Below, in pieces: positions 26,857-35,700 of a DNA stretch of 64,000 bases; the first letter of the stretch is position 1, and each line of letters starts with the position of its first letter. This stretch comes from Maricaulis virginensis (lineage in GTDB: Bacteria > Pseudomonadota > Alphaproteobacteria > Caulobacterales > Maricaulaceae), in contig NZ_BSFE01000006.1 in assembly GCF_027922185.1 (NCBI RefSeq), forward strand, positions 62,001 to 126,000, written 5' to 3'. The notes under the pieces were generated by a model. It saw nothing but the letters and a program-made list of their open reading frames with translations, had not been told where the DNA came from and searched no databases. The position numbers were made by a program, and so were the translations under genes.

Positions 26857-27210
26857 ATGAGCGATTCGACGACCATCTGGCACAATCCGCGCTGTTCGAA
26901 GTCCCGTCAGACGCTGGCCTTGCTCGAGGCGCGCGGCGGCGATCTCACCGTTCGCAATTACATGGAGGACGCGCCCAGCGTCTCCGAGCTCAAGACCGTG
27001 CTGAAGCAGCTCGGCTACACTTCGGCGCACGAATGGCTGCGCAAGAACGAGACGATCTATCGCGAGCTCGGCCTGAAAGCCGTCGAGGACGAGGAAGCCG
27101 TGCTGAAGGCGATGTCCCAGAACCCCAAGCTGATCGAACGCCCCGTCGTGATCCATGACGGCAAGGCCATGATCGGCCGCCCGCCGGAACAGGTGCTGGA
27201 ATTGTTCTAG
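26857..27210 (+). CDS. arsC: Arsenate reductase (ArsC) family protein
   Basis: 117 residues, thioredoxin-like ArsC fold. The NPRCSKSRQ motif places the catalytic cysteine at 13, and LIERPVVIHDGKAMIGRPPE matches the conserved Arg-rich C-terminal segment that holds the oxyanion. Glutaredoxin-dependent arsenate reduction is the family function, though YffB/Spx-like relatives without that activity exist. No arsenite efflux or arsR gene lies alongside. GAGGGA precedes the ATG. Confidence 0.82.
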   Translation: MSDSTTIWHNPRCSKSRQTLALLEARGGDLTVRNYMEDAPSVSELKTVLKQLGYTSAHEWLRKNETIYRELGLKAVEDEEAVLKAMSQNPKLIERPVVIHDGKAMIGRPPEQVLELF

Positions 27211-27225
27211 GGCTGGAGCCCCGGT

Positions 27226-27750
27226 CTAGCCGCCGACGAATTTTGCGATCCGGGCACCCAGCTTCATCAGCTTGATCAGCGTGCCCTGGGGCAGGGATTT
27301 CACCTGGCCGTACCAGCCGGTGAGATTGGTCACGAATTCTTCCATCCGGCGCAGGCGTTCCGCCGCCAGTTCCGGTGTATTGCCGTCGGCTTCGGCGGCA
27401 TCGGCGCATTCCTGCAGGATCTGGATCGTGGGATCGATCTCGCGCTGTTTCCGGGCCTCGGCGATCGCCATCAGCATGTCCCAGGGTTCGTGCGTCGCCG
27501 TGAACCGGTCGCGCCGGTCGCCCAGCACCTGTTCGCGATTGACCAGGCCGAGCGCCTGCAGCTCCTTGAGCGAATTGGAGACATTCGACCGCGCGATCTT
27601 CAGCGTGTCGACGATTTCCTCGGCATCCAGCGGCTCATCGGCCAGGTAGAGCAGGGCGTGGATCTGGGCGATCGACCGGTTGACCCCCCAGCGGGCTCCC
27701 ATCTCGCCCCAGTGAAGGACAAAACGCTGCATCGGTGCGGAGAGGTACAT
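27226..27750 (-). CDS. GbsR/MarR-type winged-helix transcriptional regulator
   Basis: 174 residues. The ALLYLADEPLDAEEIVDTL segment followed by SNVSNSLKELQALGLVNRE is a MarR-like winged helix of the GbsR subgroup. GbsR homologues repress choline/glycine-betaine transport genes, but no such genes are nearby. An alternative ATG lies six codons in (MQRFVLHW). The stop is 16 bp from the convergent ArsC-like gene. The target genes are unknown. Confidence 0.85.
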   Translation of the reverse strand: MYLSAPMQRFVLHWGEMGARWGVNRSIAQIHALLYLADEPLDAEEIVDTLKIARSNVSNSLKELQALGLVNREQVLGDRRDRFTATHEPWDMLMAIAEARKQREIDPTIQILQECADAAEADGNTPELAAERLRRMEEFVTNLTGWYGQVKSLPQGTLIKLMKLGARIAKFVGG

Positions 27751-27894
27751 GGGCCGGCGCCTTCACTTGTTTCTGTCTGGAGAGAAACACGAAGCCGTGC
27801 GGAAGGCCATGTGGCTGGCTGACGCAGGTCGGGGCCTGTTCGTCGGCCGCATTTTCGAACCGCAAAACCGGTTCCCACTTTTGCTGAAAATGCT

Positions 27895-28839
27895 TTAGCC
27901 AGACGTGCCCGTAGCTGTCGCCGGTCCGTCCTGCATCTTTTCGCCGGGAGCGAGGCTCGCCCGGATGGCCTCGCCCAGCTGGATCGCCTCTTCGGCGCGG
28001 GCCGAGCCCTTGCGCCAGGCCACGCCGATCTCGCGGCCGGCGACCGGCGGATCGAAGGGCAGGACGGCGAGGCCCATCTGGTCGACCAGGCCCGCATCCA
28101 CCGCCATGCGCGGCAGCAGCGTGGCGCCCAGGCCCGACTTCACCATCTGCACCAGCGTGTGCAGGCTGGTCGCAGCGAAGTCCGACCGTGCCGAGCCCGT
28201 CGAGCAGACCGACAGCGCATGGTCGCGCAGGCAGTGCCCGTCTTCCAGCAGCAGGAGAGGTTCGTCGGCCAGGTCTGACGGGGACAGCTTGCCGGCACCC
28301 GCAAGACGGTGATCGGGCGGGCAGGCGAACAGGAACTCGTCCGACCAGATCGCCTTCGTCTCGATCATCGGCGCTTCATAGGGCAGGGCGACGAGCGCGG
28401 CATCGAGACGCCGGTCGCGCAGCGCGTCGAACAGCCGGTCGGTCAGGTCCTCGCGCAGGAAGACTTCCAGCTTGGGGTGCAATGCCCGCAGCGCAGGCAG
28501 GACGCGCGGCAGCAGGAAGGGGGCGATGGTGGGGATGACGCCCAGCTTGAACGGCCCGGTCAGCGGTTCTCCCGCGGCCTGGGCGGCGATCACCAGATCC
28601 TCGGCCTCCGCCATCACCCGGCGGGCCCGTTCCAGCACCACCTCGCCGGCCGGCGTGAGCGCGGCGCCGCGCGCGCCGCGCTCGACCAGCACAGTGCCCA
28701 GGATCATCTCCAGCTCCTTGATTGCAGCGGACAAGGTCGGCTGGGTGACGAACACCGCCTCGGCCGCACGGGAGAAACTTCCGTGCTCTGCAAGGGCGAT
28801 CAGGAATTGCAACTGGCGGAGTGTGGGGAGCTGGGACAT
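27895..28839 (-). CDS. oxyR: Hydrogen-peroxide-sensing LysR regulator OxyR
   Basis: 314 residues from the ATG at 28839. An N-terminal HTH (FSRAAEAVFVTQPTLSAAIKEL) is followed by the LysR effector domain. The LLEDGHCLRDHALSVC segment puts cysteines at 203 and 212, matching the peroxide-reactive pair C199/C208 of E. coli OxyR. It should be activated by disulfide formation and induce antioxidant genes. It is divergent from ahpC across a 120-bp region, the classical arrangement for direct control. Confidence 0.94.
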   Translation of the reverse strand: MSQLPTLRQLQFLIALAEHGSFSRAAEAVFVTQPTLSAAIKELEMILGTVLVERGARGAALTPAGEVVLERARRVMAEAEDLVIAAQAAGEPLTGPFKLGVIPTIAPFLLPRVLPALRALHPKLEVFLREDLTDRLFDALRDRRLDAALVALPYEAPMIETKAIWSDEFLFACPPDHRLAGAGKLSPSDLADEPLLLLEDGHCLRDHALSVCSTGSARSDFAATSLHTLVQMVKSGLGATLLPRMAVDAGLVDQMGLAVLPFDPPVAGREIGVAWRKGSARAEEAIQLGEAIRASLAPGEKMQDGPATATGTSG

Positions 28840-28959
28840 GGTATTGATAATAGTTATGGCTCGCCCAGAAACAATCCATTGGATTTGTCTGTTGCACTGC
28901 GTCACAAGGCCCTCATCACAAACGCCGGCACAAGCCGGCCGCACTCAATGGAGAGACCT
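28840..28959. promoter_or_regulatory. Shared oxyR / ahpC promoter-operator region
   Basis: The 120-bp divergent region contains an A/T-rich GATAATAGTTAT block (about 28845-28856) and a near-palindrome AATCCA-T-TGGATT (28873-28885). Either could be part of the OxyR site; no complete ATAG-N7-CTAT tandem is obvious by eye. Confidence 0.4.
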
Positions 28960-29511
28960 ATGCTGGGTATTGGCGACAAGCTTCCCGATTTCGAAGTCAC
29001 CGGTGTGAAGCCGGGCTTCAACAATCACGAGGAAAACGGCGAATCCGCGTTCGAGGCCATCACGCAGGACAGCTTTGAAGGCAAGTGGAAGGTGCTGGTT
29101 TTCTACCCGAAGGACTTCACCTTCGTGTGCCCGACCGAGATCGTGGCCTTCAACAATCTGGCCGAAGAATTCTCCGACCGTGACGCCGTCGTGCTGACCG
29201 GTTCGACCGACAACGAATTCTGCAAGCTGGCCTGGCGCCGCGAGCACCCTGATCTCGACAAGCTCGGTCACTGGCAGTTCGCCGACACGACCGGCTCGCT
29301 GGTCGACAGCCTGGGCATCCGCTCCCCGGAAGGCGTGGCCTACCGCTACACCTACATCGTCGACCCGGACGGCGTCATCCAGCACGTCTACGCGACCAAC
29401 CTGAATGTCGGCCGCAACCCGGAAGACACGCTGCGCGTCCTCGACGCCCTGCAGACGGACGAGCTGTGCCCCTGCAACCGCGCTGTCGGCGGCGACACGC
29501 TGGCCGCGTAA
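28960..29511 (+). CDS. ahpC: Alkyl hydroperoxide reductase C, 2-Cys peroxiredoxin
   Basis: 183 residues from ATG 28960, chosen because GGAGAG lies 5-10 bases upstream (a further ATG at 28948 overlaps that site). The peroxidatic cysteine is in FTFVCPTE (C57); the C-terminal ELCPCN supplies the resolving cysteine (C170 or C172). It reduces peroxides and is recharged by AhpD, encoded downstream. It forms the expected oxidative-stress unit with oxyR and ahpD. Confidence 0.95.
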   Translation: MLGIGDKLPDFEVTGVKPGFNNHEENGESAFEAITQDSFEGKWKVLVFYPKDFTFVCPTEIVAFNNLAEEFSDRDAVVLTGSTDNEFCKLAWRREHPDLDKLGHWQFADTTGSLVDSLGIRSPEGVAYRYTYIVDPDGVIQHVYATNLNVGRNPEDTLRVLDALQTDELCPCNRAVGGDTLAA

Positions 29512-29684
29512 GCGGTCAACAGACCCCCGGCTGACGGCGCCACCCTCGCGCGCCGTCGGTTTGCCCCGGTGCCGGCCCTTTCGTGTGACCTGCCGGCCCC
29601 GGGGCATCCTCGTTCCCGACCCAGTAAATCCCAAGCGATTGCGGCCCGTCCGGCCGCGCGTGGTTTCCCCTGAAGGAGAGCCCG

Positions 29685-30206
29685 ATGAGCCTCGATGCGC
29701 TGAAAAACGACCTGCCCGACTACGCCAAGGATCTGAAGCTGAACCTGTCCTCGCTGGCGCGCGAAACCGATCTGGACGACCAGAAGAAGTGGGGCACTTT
29801 CCTCGCCTCTGCCCATGCGGTCGGCGAACCGAAGACGCTGGCCGCCCTGTCGGCGGCAGCAGAAGAGGTTCTGAGCCCGGAAGCGGTGGCCGCAGCCAAG
29901 GCGGCCTCGGCGATCATGGGCATGAACAATGTCTATTACCGCTTCCTGCACCTGTCCAAGAACAAGGAATACGGTTCGCTCCCGGCCAAGCTGCGCATGA
30001 ATGTCATCGCCAATCCCGGCGTCGACAAGGGCGACTTCGAGCTGTGGTCGCTGGCCGTGTCGGCGATCAATGGCTGCGGCCTGTGTATCGACAGCCACGA
30101 AGCCGAGCTGCGCAAGCATGGCCTGACCGCCGCCCAGATCCAGACCGCCGTGCGGATCGCCGCGACGGTGAATGCCGTGGCGCACGTCGTGGCCGCTGAA
30201 AACTGA
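29685..30206 (+). CDS. ahpD: Alkyl hydroperoxide reductase D
   Basis: 173 residues, the length of AhpD. The redox CxxC is in INGCGLCIDSHEAEL (C131, C134, with His138), almost superimposable on the mycobacterial enzyme. In that family AhpD passes electrons from lipoamide-bearing proteins to AhpC. AAGGAGAG precedes the ATG. The 173-bp gap after ahpC contains a hairpin with 8-bp arms (29533-29540, 29550-29557) that may attenuate read-through. Confidence 0.95.
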   Translation: MSLDALKNDLPDYAKDLKLNLSSLARETDLDDQKKWGTFLASAHAVGEPKTLAALSAAAEEVLSPEAVAAAKAASAIMGMNNVYYRFLHLSKNKEYGSLPAKLRMNVIANPGVDKGDFELWSLAVSAINGCGLCIDSHEAELRKHGLTAAQIQTAVRIAATVNAVAHVVAAEN

Positions 30207-30276
30207 ATTTTGACGATATCGTGAAAACCCGATGCGTCTGAAGACCCCGGCGCACCGGGTTGTTTTCCGCCAAGAA

Positions 30277-30310
30277 TACGGGCGCGCAAGGATCAGATTG
30301 CGCGCCCGTA
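30277..30310. other. Long perfect hairpin before a leaderless-looking start
   Basis: A 13-bp perfect stem (30277-30289 with 30298-30310) with an 8-base loop, between ahpD and a small membrane protein. It lacks a clear T-tract in the forward direction. It could be a weak terminator for ahpD or a regulatory hairpin for the next gene, whose TATAAT-like sequence begins about 10 bases later. Confidence 0.55.
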
Positions 30311-30331
30311 TAAATTCCGTATAATGAGCGT

Positions 30332-30634
30332 ATGTCCATGATCGACCATACGCTCGATCCGCTACCCAAGCGGGCCCATCGCACCGATACCGGTGAACAC
30401 GATGGCCGGATGTGGTTCTCCAGGGAGACCATGTCCCGCGCGTCGCATTATGCCGACGTATCCTGGCTGCGGATTGCCCTGCCGGCCCTGGCCTCGCTGG
30501 GCCTGGTCGCAGCCGGCGCGCTGACCGCCGCCGGCCTGCCGAGCGCGCTGTGCCTGCTGGCCGGTCTGGCCGGTTCGGCCATCACCCTGCCGGCCGCGCT
30601 TCTCAAAGCCACCTACGCTCCCCGCTCCCGCTAG
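30332..30634 (+). CDS. Small membrane protein, unknown function
   Basis: 100 residues; ATGs at 30332 and 30338 both fit. The first 45 residues are polar, then two hydrophobic helices follow (about 46-67 and 70-90). There is no ribosome-binding site, but TATAAT lies 7 bases before the first ATG, which would give an almost leaderless message. A 9-bp inverted repeat (30326-30334 and 30347-30355) spans the start codon. No family recognised. Confidence 0.55.
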   Translation: MSMIDHTLDPLPKRAHRTDTGEHDGRMWFSRETMSRASHYADVSWLRIALPALASLGLVAAGALTAAGLPSALCLLAGLAGSAITLPAALLKATYAPRSR

Positions 30635-30743
30635 AGTGCACTGCAGTCGCATTGCGGCAGCAAGATTGACGCTTTTCGCTCACCCACTAGTGTGCGGGGT
30701 CTGTTTGCGCGGCGTGGAGACCGCGTCCAGGGGGAGATAGGCC

Positions 30744-32018
30744 ATGCGCTGGTGGTTCAAGATCAAACTGTGGCAACGCGTGCTCGCGGCGCTGGTTCTG
30801 GGCGTGGCGACCGGCCTCGTCATGTCCGGCACGATGGGCCAGGAGGCGGCCACCGCCTGGATCGAGACCTGGCTGCGCCCGGTCGGCGATCTCTTCATCA
30901 ACCTGATCCGCATGCTCATCGTGCCGCTGATCTTCACCACCCTCGTGGCCGGCGTGATCGCCATGGGCAAGCCGTCCAAGCTGGGCTCGCTCGGCCTGAA
31001 GACGATCGCGGCCTATTTCGTCACCACGATCTTCGCGAATGTGATCGGCCTGACCTTCGGCACCCTCTTCCGGCCCGGCATCGGCGTCGACTTCGAGGGC
31101 GTCGAACCTGCGCCCGTTTCCACCGAAGCCCCGTCCATCACGGATCGCCTGCTCGAGATCGTGCCGACCAATCCGGTCGCTGCGCTGGCCGATGGCGACG
31201 TGCTGGCCATCATCTTCTTCTCGCTGCTGCTCGGCGTCGGCATCATCGCCGTCGGCAAGGCCGGCAAGCCGGTGGCGGACCTGTTCAACTCGGCCTCCGA
31301 CGTGGTGCTGAAAATCACCCACTACGTCATGGAAGTCGCGCCCTTCGGCGTCTTCGCTCTCGTCACCTATACCGCCGCCAGCCAGGGCATCGAGGCGCTG
31401 CAGGCCATCCTGACCCTGATCGTCGCCGTCTATCTGGGCCTGATCGCCCATGCGATCATCACCTATGGCCTGCTGATCCGCGTCGTCCTGAACCTGCCAC
31501 TGGTGCGCTTCTTCCGCGGCATGACCGACCCGATCGCGGTGGCCTATTCCACGGCCTCCTCCTCGGCGACCCTGCCGGTCACCATCGCGGCTGCCTCGGA
31601 CAATCTGGGCGTCAAGAAGTCGGTCGCCGGCTCCGTCCTGCCGCTGGGCGCGACGATCAATATGGACGGCACCGCGCTCTATCTGGGCATTCTGGCGCTC
31701 TTCACGGCCCAGGCCTTCGGCTATGACCTGACCTTCATGAACTACGTCATGATCGCTTTCACGGCGGCCATCGTGTCGATCGGCGCCGCGGGCATCCCCT
31801 CGGCCTCGCTCTTCCTGCTGGCCATCGTGCTGGAAACCTTCGGCGTCACGCCCGAGCACACGGCGATCATTGTCGGCTTCATCCTGCCGGTAGACCGGAT
31901 CATGGACATGGCCCGCACCGCCGTGAACGTCACGGGCGATGCGGCCGTCGCAACGGCCGTGGCCAAGTGGGAAGGCGAGCTGGACGAGGAACGCTTCCGC
32001 GATCCGGCCGTCATCTGA
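30744..32018 (+). CDS. Dicarboxylate/amino-acid:cation symporter (DAACS/GltP family)
   Basis: 424 residues, eight helices plus re-entrant loops. The serine-rich STASSSATLP loop, GATINMDGTALY and the C-terminal NVTGDAAVATAVAKWEGEL are hallmark motifs of the glutamate/aspartate/dicarboxylate symporters. It imports dicarboxylates or acidic amino acids with Na+ or H+. GGGGGAG lies 8 bases before the ATG. Substrate choice between glutamate and C4-dicarboxylates cannot be decided from the motifs alone. Confidence 0.94.
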   Translation: MRWWFKIKLWQRVLAALVLGVATGLVMSGTMGQEAATAWIETWLRPVGDLFINLIRMLIVPLIFTTLVAGVIAMGKPSKLGSLGLKTIAAYFVTTIFANVIGLTFGTLFRPGIGVDFEGVEPAPVSTEAPSITDRLLEIVPTNPVAALADGDVLAIIFFSLLLGVGIIAVGKAGKPVADLFNSASDVVLKITHYVMEVAPFGVFALVTYTAASQGIEALQAILTLIVAVYLGLIAHAIITYGLLIRVVLNLPLVRFFRGMTDPIAVAYSTASSSATLPVTIAAASDNLGVKKSVAGSVLPLGATINMDGTALYLGILALFTAQAFGYDLTFMNYVMIAFTAAIVSIGAAGIPSASLFLLAIVLETFGVTPEHTAIIVGFILPVDRIMDMARTAVNVTGDAAVATAVAKWEGELDEERFRDPAVI

Positions 32019-32079
32019 CGAGTGAACCGTCTGCGCTCCTGCAGCCACCTTGTGGGATAGCAGGAGCGGAGACGGTCAG

Positions 32080-33318
32080 TTGCGGATTGCCATTCACTCA
32101 TTCGGAACACGCGGTGACGTGCAGCCCTATATCGCGCTCGGGCTGGAGCTGCAGGGGCGGGGGCATGACGTCACCCTCTCCGTGCCCCGGGATTTCACAG
32201 CCTGGGTGGAGGGTTTCGGCCTGGCCGCCCGGGCCTTCGACCTCGATATGGGGGCCTATCTGCGCGAGGCCGACGCGCTGGGCCTGACGCGCAATCCGCT
32301 GAATGCCTTCCGCTATCGCCGCCGCATGGTCGACCCGATGATCGAGGCGACCCTGACGGAAGGCATTGAAGGCGCGCGCGGCACCGACCTGGTGGTCGCC
32401 CACCCCAAATGCCTGTTTTCGGCAACAGGCGCCGAAGCCGCCGGCGCCGGCTTCGTGATGACGGCACCCCTGCCGGCCATCGCCCCGACGCACGCCTTCC
32501 CCATGCCCGGCACATTCGCGAAGGATCACGGGCGCTTCTGGAACCGGCTGTCCTGGCGGCCGCTGGACTTTGCCATGGCGCCTTTCCGCAAGCGGGTGAA
32601 TGCCGCACGCGCCGAGCTGGGCCTTGAACCCGTTGGCAGCGCGATCCGGCACGGCAGTTTCGCCGGCCGGCCCTGCCTGCGCCTGATCGCCAACTCGGCC
32701 ATCATCGTGCCCCGGCCGGACGACTGGGACGCCCACACGCATCTCACCGGCTACTGGATGCTTGAGGACCCGGCGCCGCTGGCTCCGGAACTCGAAGACT
32801 TCCTCAGCGCAGGCCCTGCACCGGTCTATGTCGGTTTCGGATCCATGGTGTCCGGCCGCGCGACCGAACTGGCAAAAGCTGCCATCGACGGCCTCCGGCG
32901 GGCGGGACTGCGCGGCGTCATCGCGCGCGGCTGGGCAGAGCTGCCGGCCTCACCCGGCCGGGACATCCACGTCATAGACAGCGCGCCGCACGGCAAACTC
33001 TTCCCGCGCTGCCGGGCCATTGTCCATCACGGCGGCGCCGGCACGACAGCCGCCGCGCTGACCGCCGGCCGCCCCAGCCTGATTGTCCCCTTCATGGTCG
33101 ATCAGCCCTGGTGGGGAGAGCGCCTGCGCGAGCAGGGGCTGGGCCCCGCGGCCCTGAGGCCGGCGCGCTTCACAGCCGGCCGCTTTGCCCGCGCCCTGAA
33201 ACAGATCGAGGCCAGCGAAGTCTGGCGGGTCCGGTGCAACCAGATCGCGAAGGGCCTGGCCATGGAAAACGGCACCGGGCGCGCGGCCGACCTGATCGAA
33301 TCCGCCGCGAGCCGGTAA
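32080..33318 (+). CDS. GT1-family glycosyltransferase (UDP-sugar, sterol/macrolide type)
   Basis: 412 residues with a TTG start at 32080 (CGGAG about 8 bases upstream); the frame remains open to an earlier TTG at 32050. The start LRIAIHSFGTRGDVQPYIALG and the C-terminal HHGGAGTTAAALTAGRPSLIVPFMVDQPWW are signatures of GT family 1 enzymes such as sterol glucosyltransferases and vancomycin-type transferases. It should glycosylate a lipid or small hydrophobic acceptor; the acceptor is unknown. Confidence 0.9.
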   Translation: MRIAIHSFGTRGDVQPYIALGLELQGRGHDVTLSVPRDFTAWVEGFGLAARAFDLDMGAYLREADALGLTRNPLNAFRYRRRMVDPMIEATLTEGIEGARGTDLVVAHPKCLFSATGAEAAGAGFVMTAPLPAIAPTHAFPMPGTFAKDHGRFWNRLSWRPLDFAMAPFRKRVNAARAELGLEPVGSAIRHGSFAGRPCLRLIANSAIIVPRPDDWDAHTHLTGYWMLEDPAPLAPELEDFLSAGPAPVYVGFGSMVSGRATELAKAAIDGLRRAGLRGVIARGWAELPASPGRDIHVIDSAPHGKLFPRCRAIVHHGGAGTTAAALTAGRPSLIVPFMVDQPWWGERLREQGLGPAALRPARFTAGRFARALKQIEASEVWRVRCNQIAKGLAMENGTGRAADLIESAASR

Positions 33319-33473
33319 ATACACGCCCGGATTGAACCGCGTGACCGAAGGTAGAGTATTATCGCAAATTTACCTTAGCTACTGAATAATAAATTCATTC
33401 CGGCTCTTTATAAGTAAATTCGATTTAACGTTTGACGATCTATTGGGAGGCTACTCAGGGAGTGGAGCTCTCC
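33319..33473. promoter_or_regulatory. A/T-rich promoter region of the chemoreceptor gene
   Basis: The 155 bp between the glycosyltransferase and the chemoreceptor include a block (33345-33430) far richer in A and T than its surroundings. No specific box is assigned. Confidence 0.4.
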
Positions 33474-35618
33474 ATGCTTTCCAGACTCAGCATTGCCGTG
33501 AAATTCGGGCTTATCGGTTTTGTGGGTTGTGTCGCACTGGGTGTCGTTCTGGGAACGACAGCCGTCTGGCGCAGCCAGGAGGCTTCGAAACAGGCCGCGG
33601 AAACCCGGCTCTATGCCGTCGCGGACGCGCGGTCCGACCAGATCTCCGACTATCTCGAATCGATCAATCACGACATCATGACCGTCGCGACCAATCCGAA
33701 CACGCTGGCCGCGCTCGACGCGTTCGATACGTCCTGGCGCGAGCTGGGCCAGGGTGCAACAGCCCGCCTGCAGCGCGCCTATGTCACCGACAACCCCCAC
33801 CCTGCCGGCGAGCGCGAAAACCTCGATGCAGCCAGCGACGGCTCCTCCTACAGTGGCGCACACGCAACCTTTCACCCCTGGTTCCGCAGCTTCCTGCGGG
33901 CGCGCGGCTATTACGACATCTTCCTGCTCAACACCGACGGGGATCTCGTCTACTCGGTTTTCAAGGAAGCCGACTTTGCCACCAACCTGATGCGCGGCCC
34001 GTACCGCGAAACCGATCTCGGACACGTCTTCCGCGAAGCCGCTGCCTTGCAGGCTTCGGAGATTGCCTTTGCAGATTTCGCCCCGTTTGCGCCGAGCCAT
34101 GGTGCACCGGCCAGCTTCATCGCCACTCCCGTTTTCGATGCCGACGGAAATCGCACCGGCGTGCTCGCTTTCCAGATGCCGATCAGCCGGCTCAATGCCG
34201 TGGCCGGCTCCCTGACCGGGCTGGGCGAGACCGGTGAGGCCTACATTATCGGCGGCGACGGATTGATGCGCACCGATACCCGCTTTTCCAACAGTTCGAC
34301 CATCCTGGAAAAACGTGCCGGTGACGCGATCGAGGCCGCCATGGCCGCCAACCGGCACAGCGTGATCGAGACCGTCGATCACCTCGGCAACCGGGTCTTT
34401 GCGGCCGTCGCACCGACCGAATTCCATGGCGTGCGCTGGGCGACCGTCGTGACCATGACGCGGGCCGAAGCCCTGGCCGCATCGCGCTCGCTGACCCTCA
34501 CCCTGCTCGTGGCCGCCATCGTTCTCACCCTGCTGATTGGCGCCGCAGGTGTCTGGATTGCCATGAAGGCCGCCAAGCCGATCCAGACCCTCACCGACGT
34601 CACCCGCACCGTGGCCGCCGGCGATCTTCAGATCGACGTGCCGCACCGCAACCGCCAGGACGAGATCGGTGCGCTCGCGGAGACGATCGAGCAGTTCAAG
34701 CAGAGCCTTGTCGACAAGGCCCGGCTGGAGCGCGAAAGCGCCGAAGCCGAAGCCGCCGCTGCCGAACGCATGAAGGCCGAGCGCCTGCGCATGGCGGACG
34801 AGTTCGAAAACTCGGTCGGCGCTGTCGTTTCCGCGCTGGCCAGCGCCGCCACCCAGCTGTCCCAGTCGGCGGAAAGCCTGTCGGCCTCCTCCGAACAGAC
34901 CAGCAACCAGGCCGTCTCCGTCGCCGCATCGGCCGAGCAGGCGACCGCCAATGTGGAAACCGTCGCGACGGCGGCCGAGGAAATGTCGGCCTCCATCGGC
35001 GAGATCGGCCGCCAGGCGGTCGAGAGCTCGCAGCGAGCCACCTCGGCGGAGGAAGAAGCCAGCGTCACCGTGCGGCGGGTCGAAGCGCTGACCGAAGCGG
35101 CCAACCGCATCGGCACGGTGGTTTCACTCATCCAGGACATTGCCGAACAGACCAACCTCCTGGCCCTCAACGCAACCATCGAGGCGGCGCGCGCCGGGGA
35201 AGCCGGCAAGGGGTTTGCCATCGTTGCCCAGGAGGTGAAACAGCTCGCCGCCCAGACGGCCAACGCCACGACGGAGATCTCCCAGCAGATCGAGGAAATC
35301 CAGAACGCGACCGGCGTTTCGGCCAAGGCGATCGGTTCGGTGGCCGAGGCCATTGCCGATCTGAACCGGATCGCCGGAGCGATCTCCGGTGCCATGGAGG
35401 AGCAGGCCGCCGCGACGCGCGAGATCGCCAGCAATGTCCAGGAGGCCGCCACCGGCACCCGGGATGTGACGGTCAATATCGCCGGCGTGAACGAGGCTGC
35501 CAGCGAGTCCCGCCTGGCCTCCGTGCAGGTGCTCGACGCCGCCAAGGACCTGTCACGCCAGTCCGAAATGCTGCGCGACCAGGTCAATGGTTTCCTCGCC
35601 ACCATCAGGGCGGCTTAG
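33474..35618 (+). CDS. Methyl-accepting chemotaxis protein with large periplasmic sensor
   Basis: 714 residues from ATG 33474 (GGAG 6 bases upstream). A membrane helix (about 8-28) is followed by a periplasmic sensor of about 300 residues with PDC/Cache-like segments (YYDIFLLNTDGDLVYSV; SFIATPVFDADG), a second helix (about 339-362), a HAMP domain and the signalling coiled coil with the conserved tip EQTNLLALNATIEAARAGE. No C-terminal NWETF-type tether for CheR is present. It signals to CheA; no che genes lie within the window. Ligand unknown. Confidence 0.94.
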   Translation: MLSRLSIAVKFGLIGFVGCVALGVVLGTTAVWRSQEASKQAAETRLYAVADARSDQISDYLESINHDIMTVATNPNTLAALDAFDTSWRELGQGATARLQRAYVTDNPHPAGERENLDAASDGSSYSGAHATFHPWFRSFLRARGYYDIFLLNTDGDLVYSVFKEADFATNLMRGPYRETDLGHVFREAAALQASEIAFADFAPFAPSHGAPASFIATPVFDADGNRTGVLAFQMPISRLNAVAGSLTGLGETGEAYIIGGDGLMRTDTRFSNSSTILEKRAGDAIEAAMAANRHSVIETVDHLGNRVFAAVAPTEFHGVRWATVVTMTRAEALAASRSLTLTLLVAAIVLTLLIGAAGVWIAMKAAKPIQTLTDVTRTVAAGDLQIDVPHRNRQDEIGALAETIEQFKQSLVDKARLERESAEAEAAAAERMKAERLRMADEFENSVGAVVSALASAATQLSQSAESLSASSEQTSNQAVSVAASAEQATANVETVATAAEEMSASIGEIGRQAVESSQRATSAEEEASVTVRRVEALTEAANRIGTVVSLIQDIAEQTNLLALNATIEAARAGEAGKGFAIVAQEVKQLAAQTANATTEISQQIEEIQNATGVSAKAIGSVAEAIADLNRIAGAISGAMEEQAAATREIASNVQEAATGTRDVTVNIAGVNEAASESRLASVQVLDAAKDLSRQSEMLRDQVNGFLATIRAA

Positions 35619-35700
35619 CGGCCGGCCGCAAAATGTTTGGCGGCGGCGCCTGTCCTGATTAGGCTGGTCCCCGGATGCAGGCTTGGCACCGGGGACGGCC

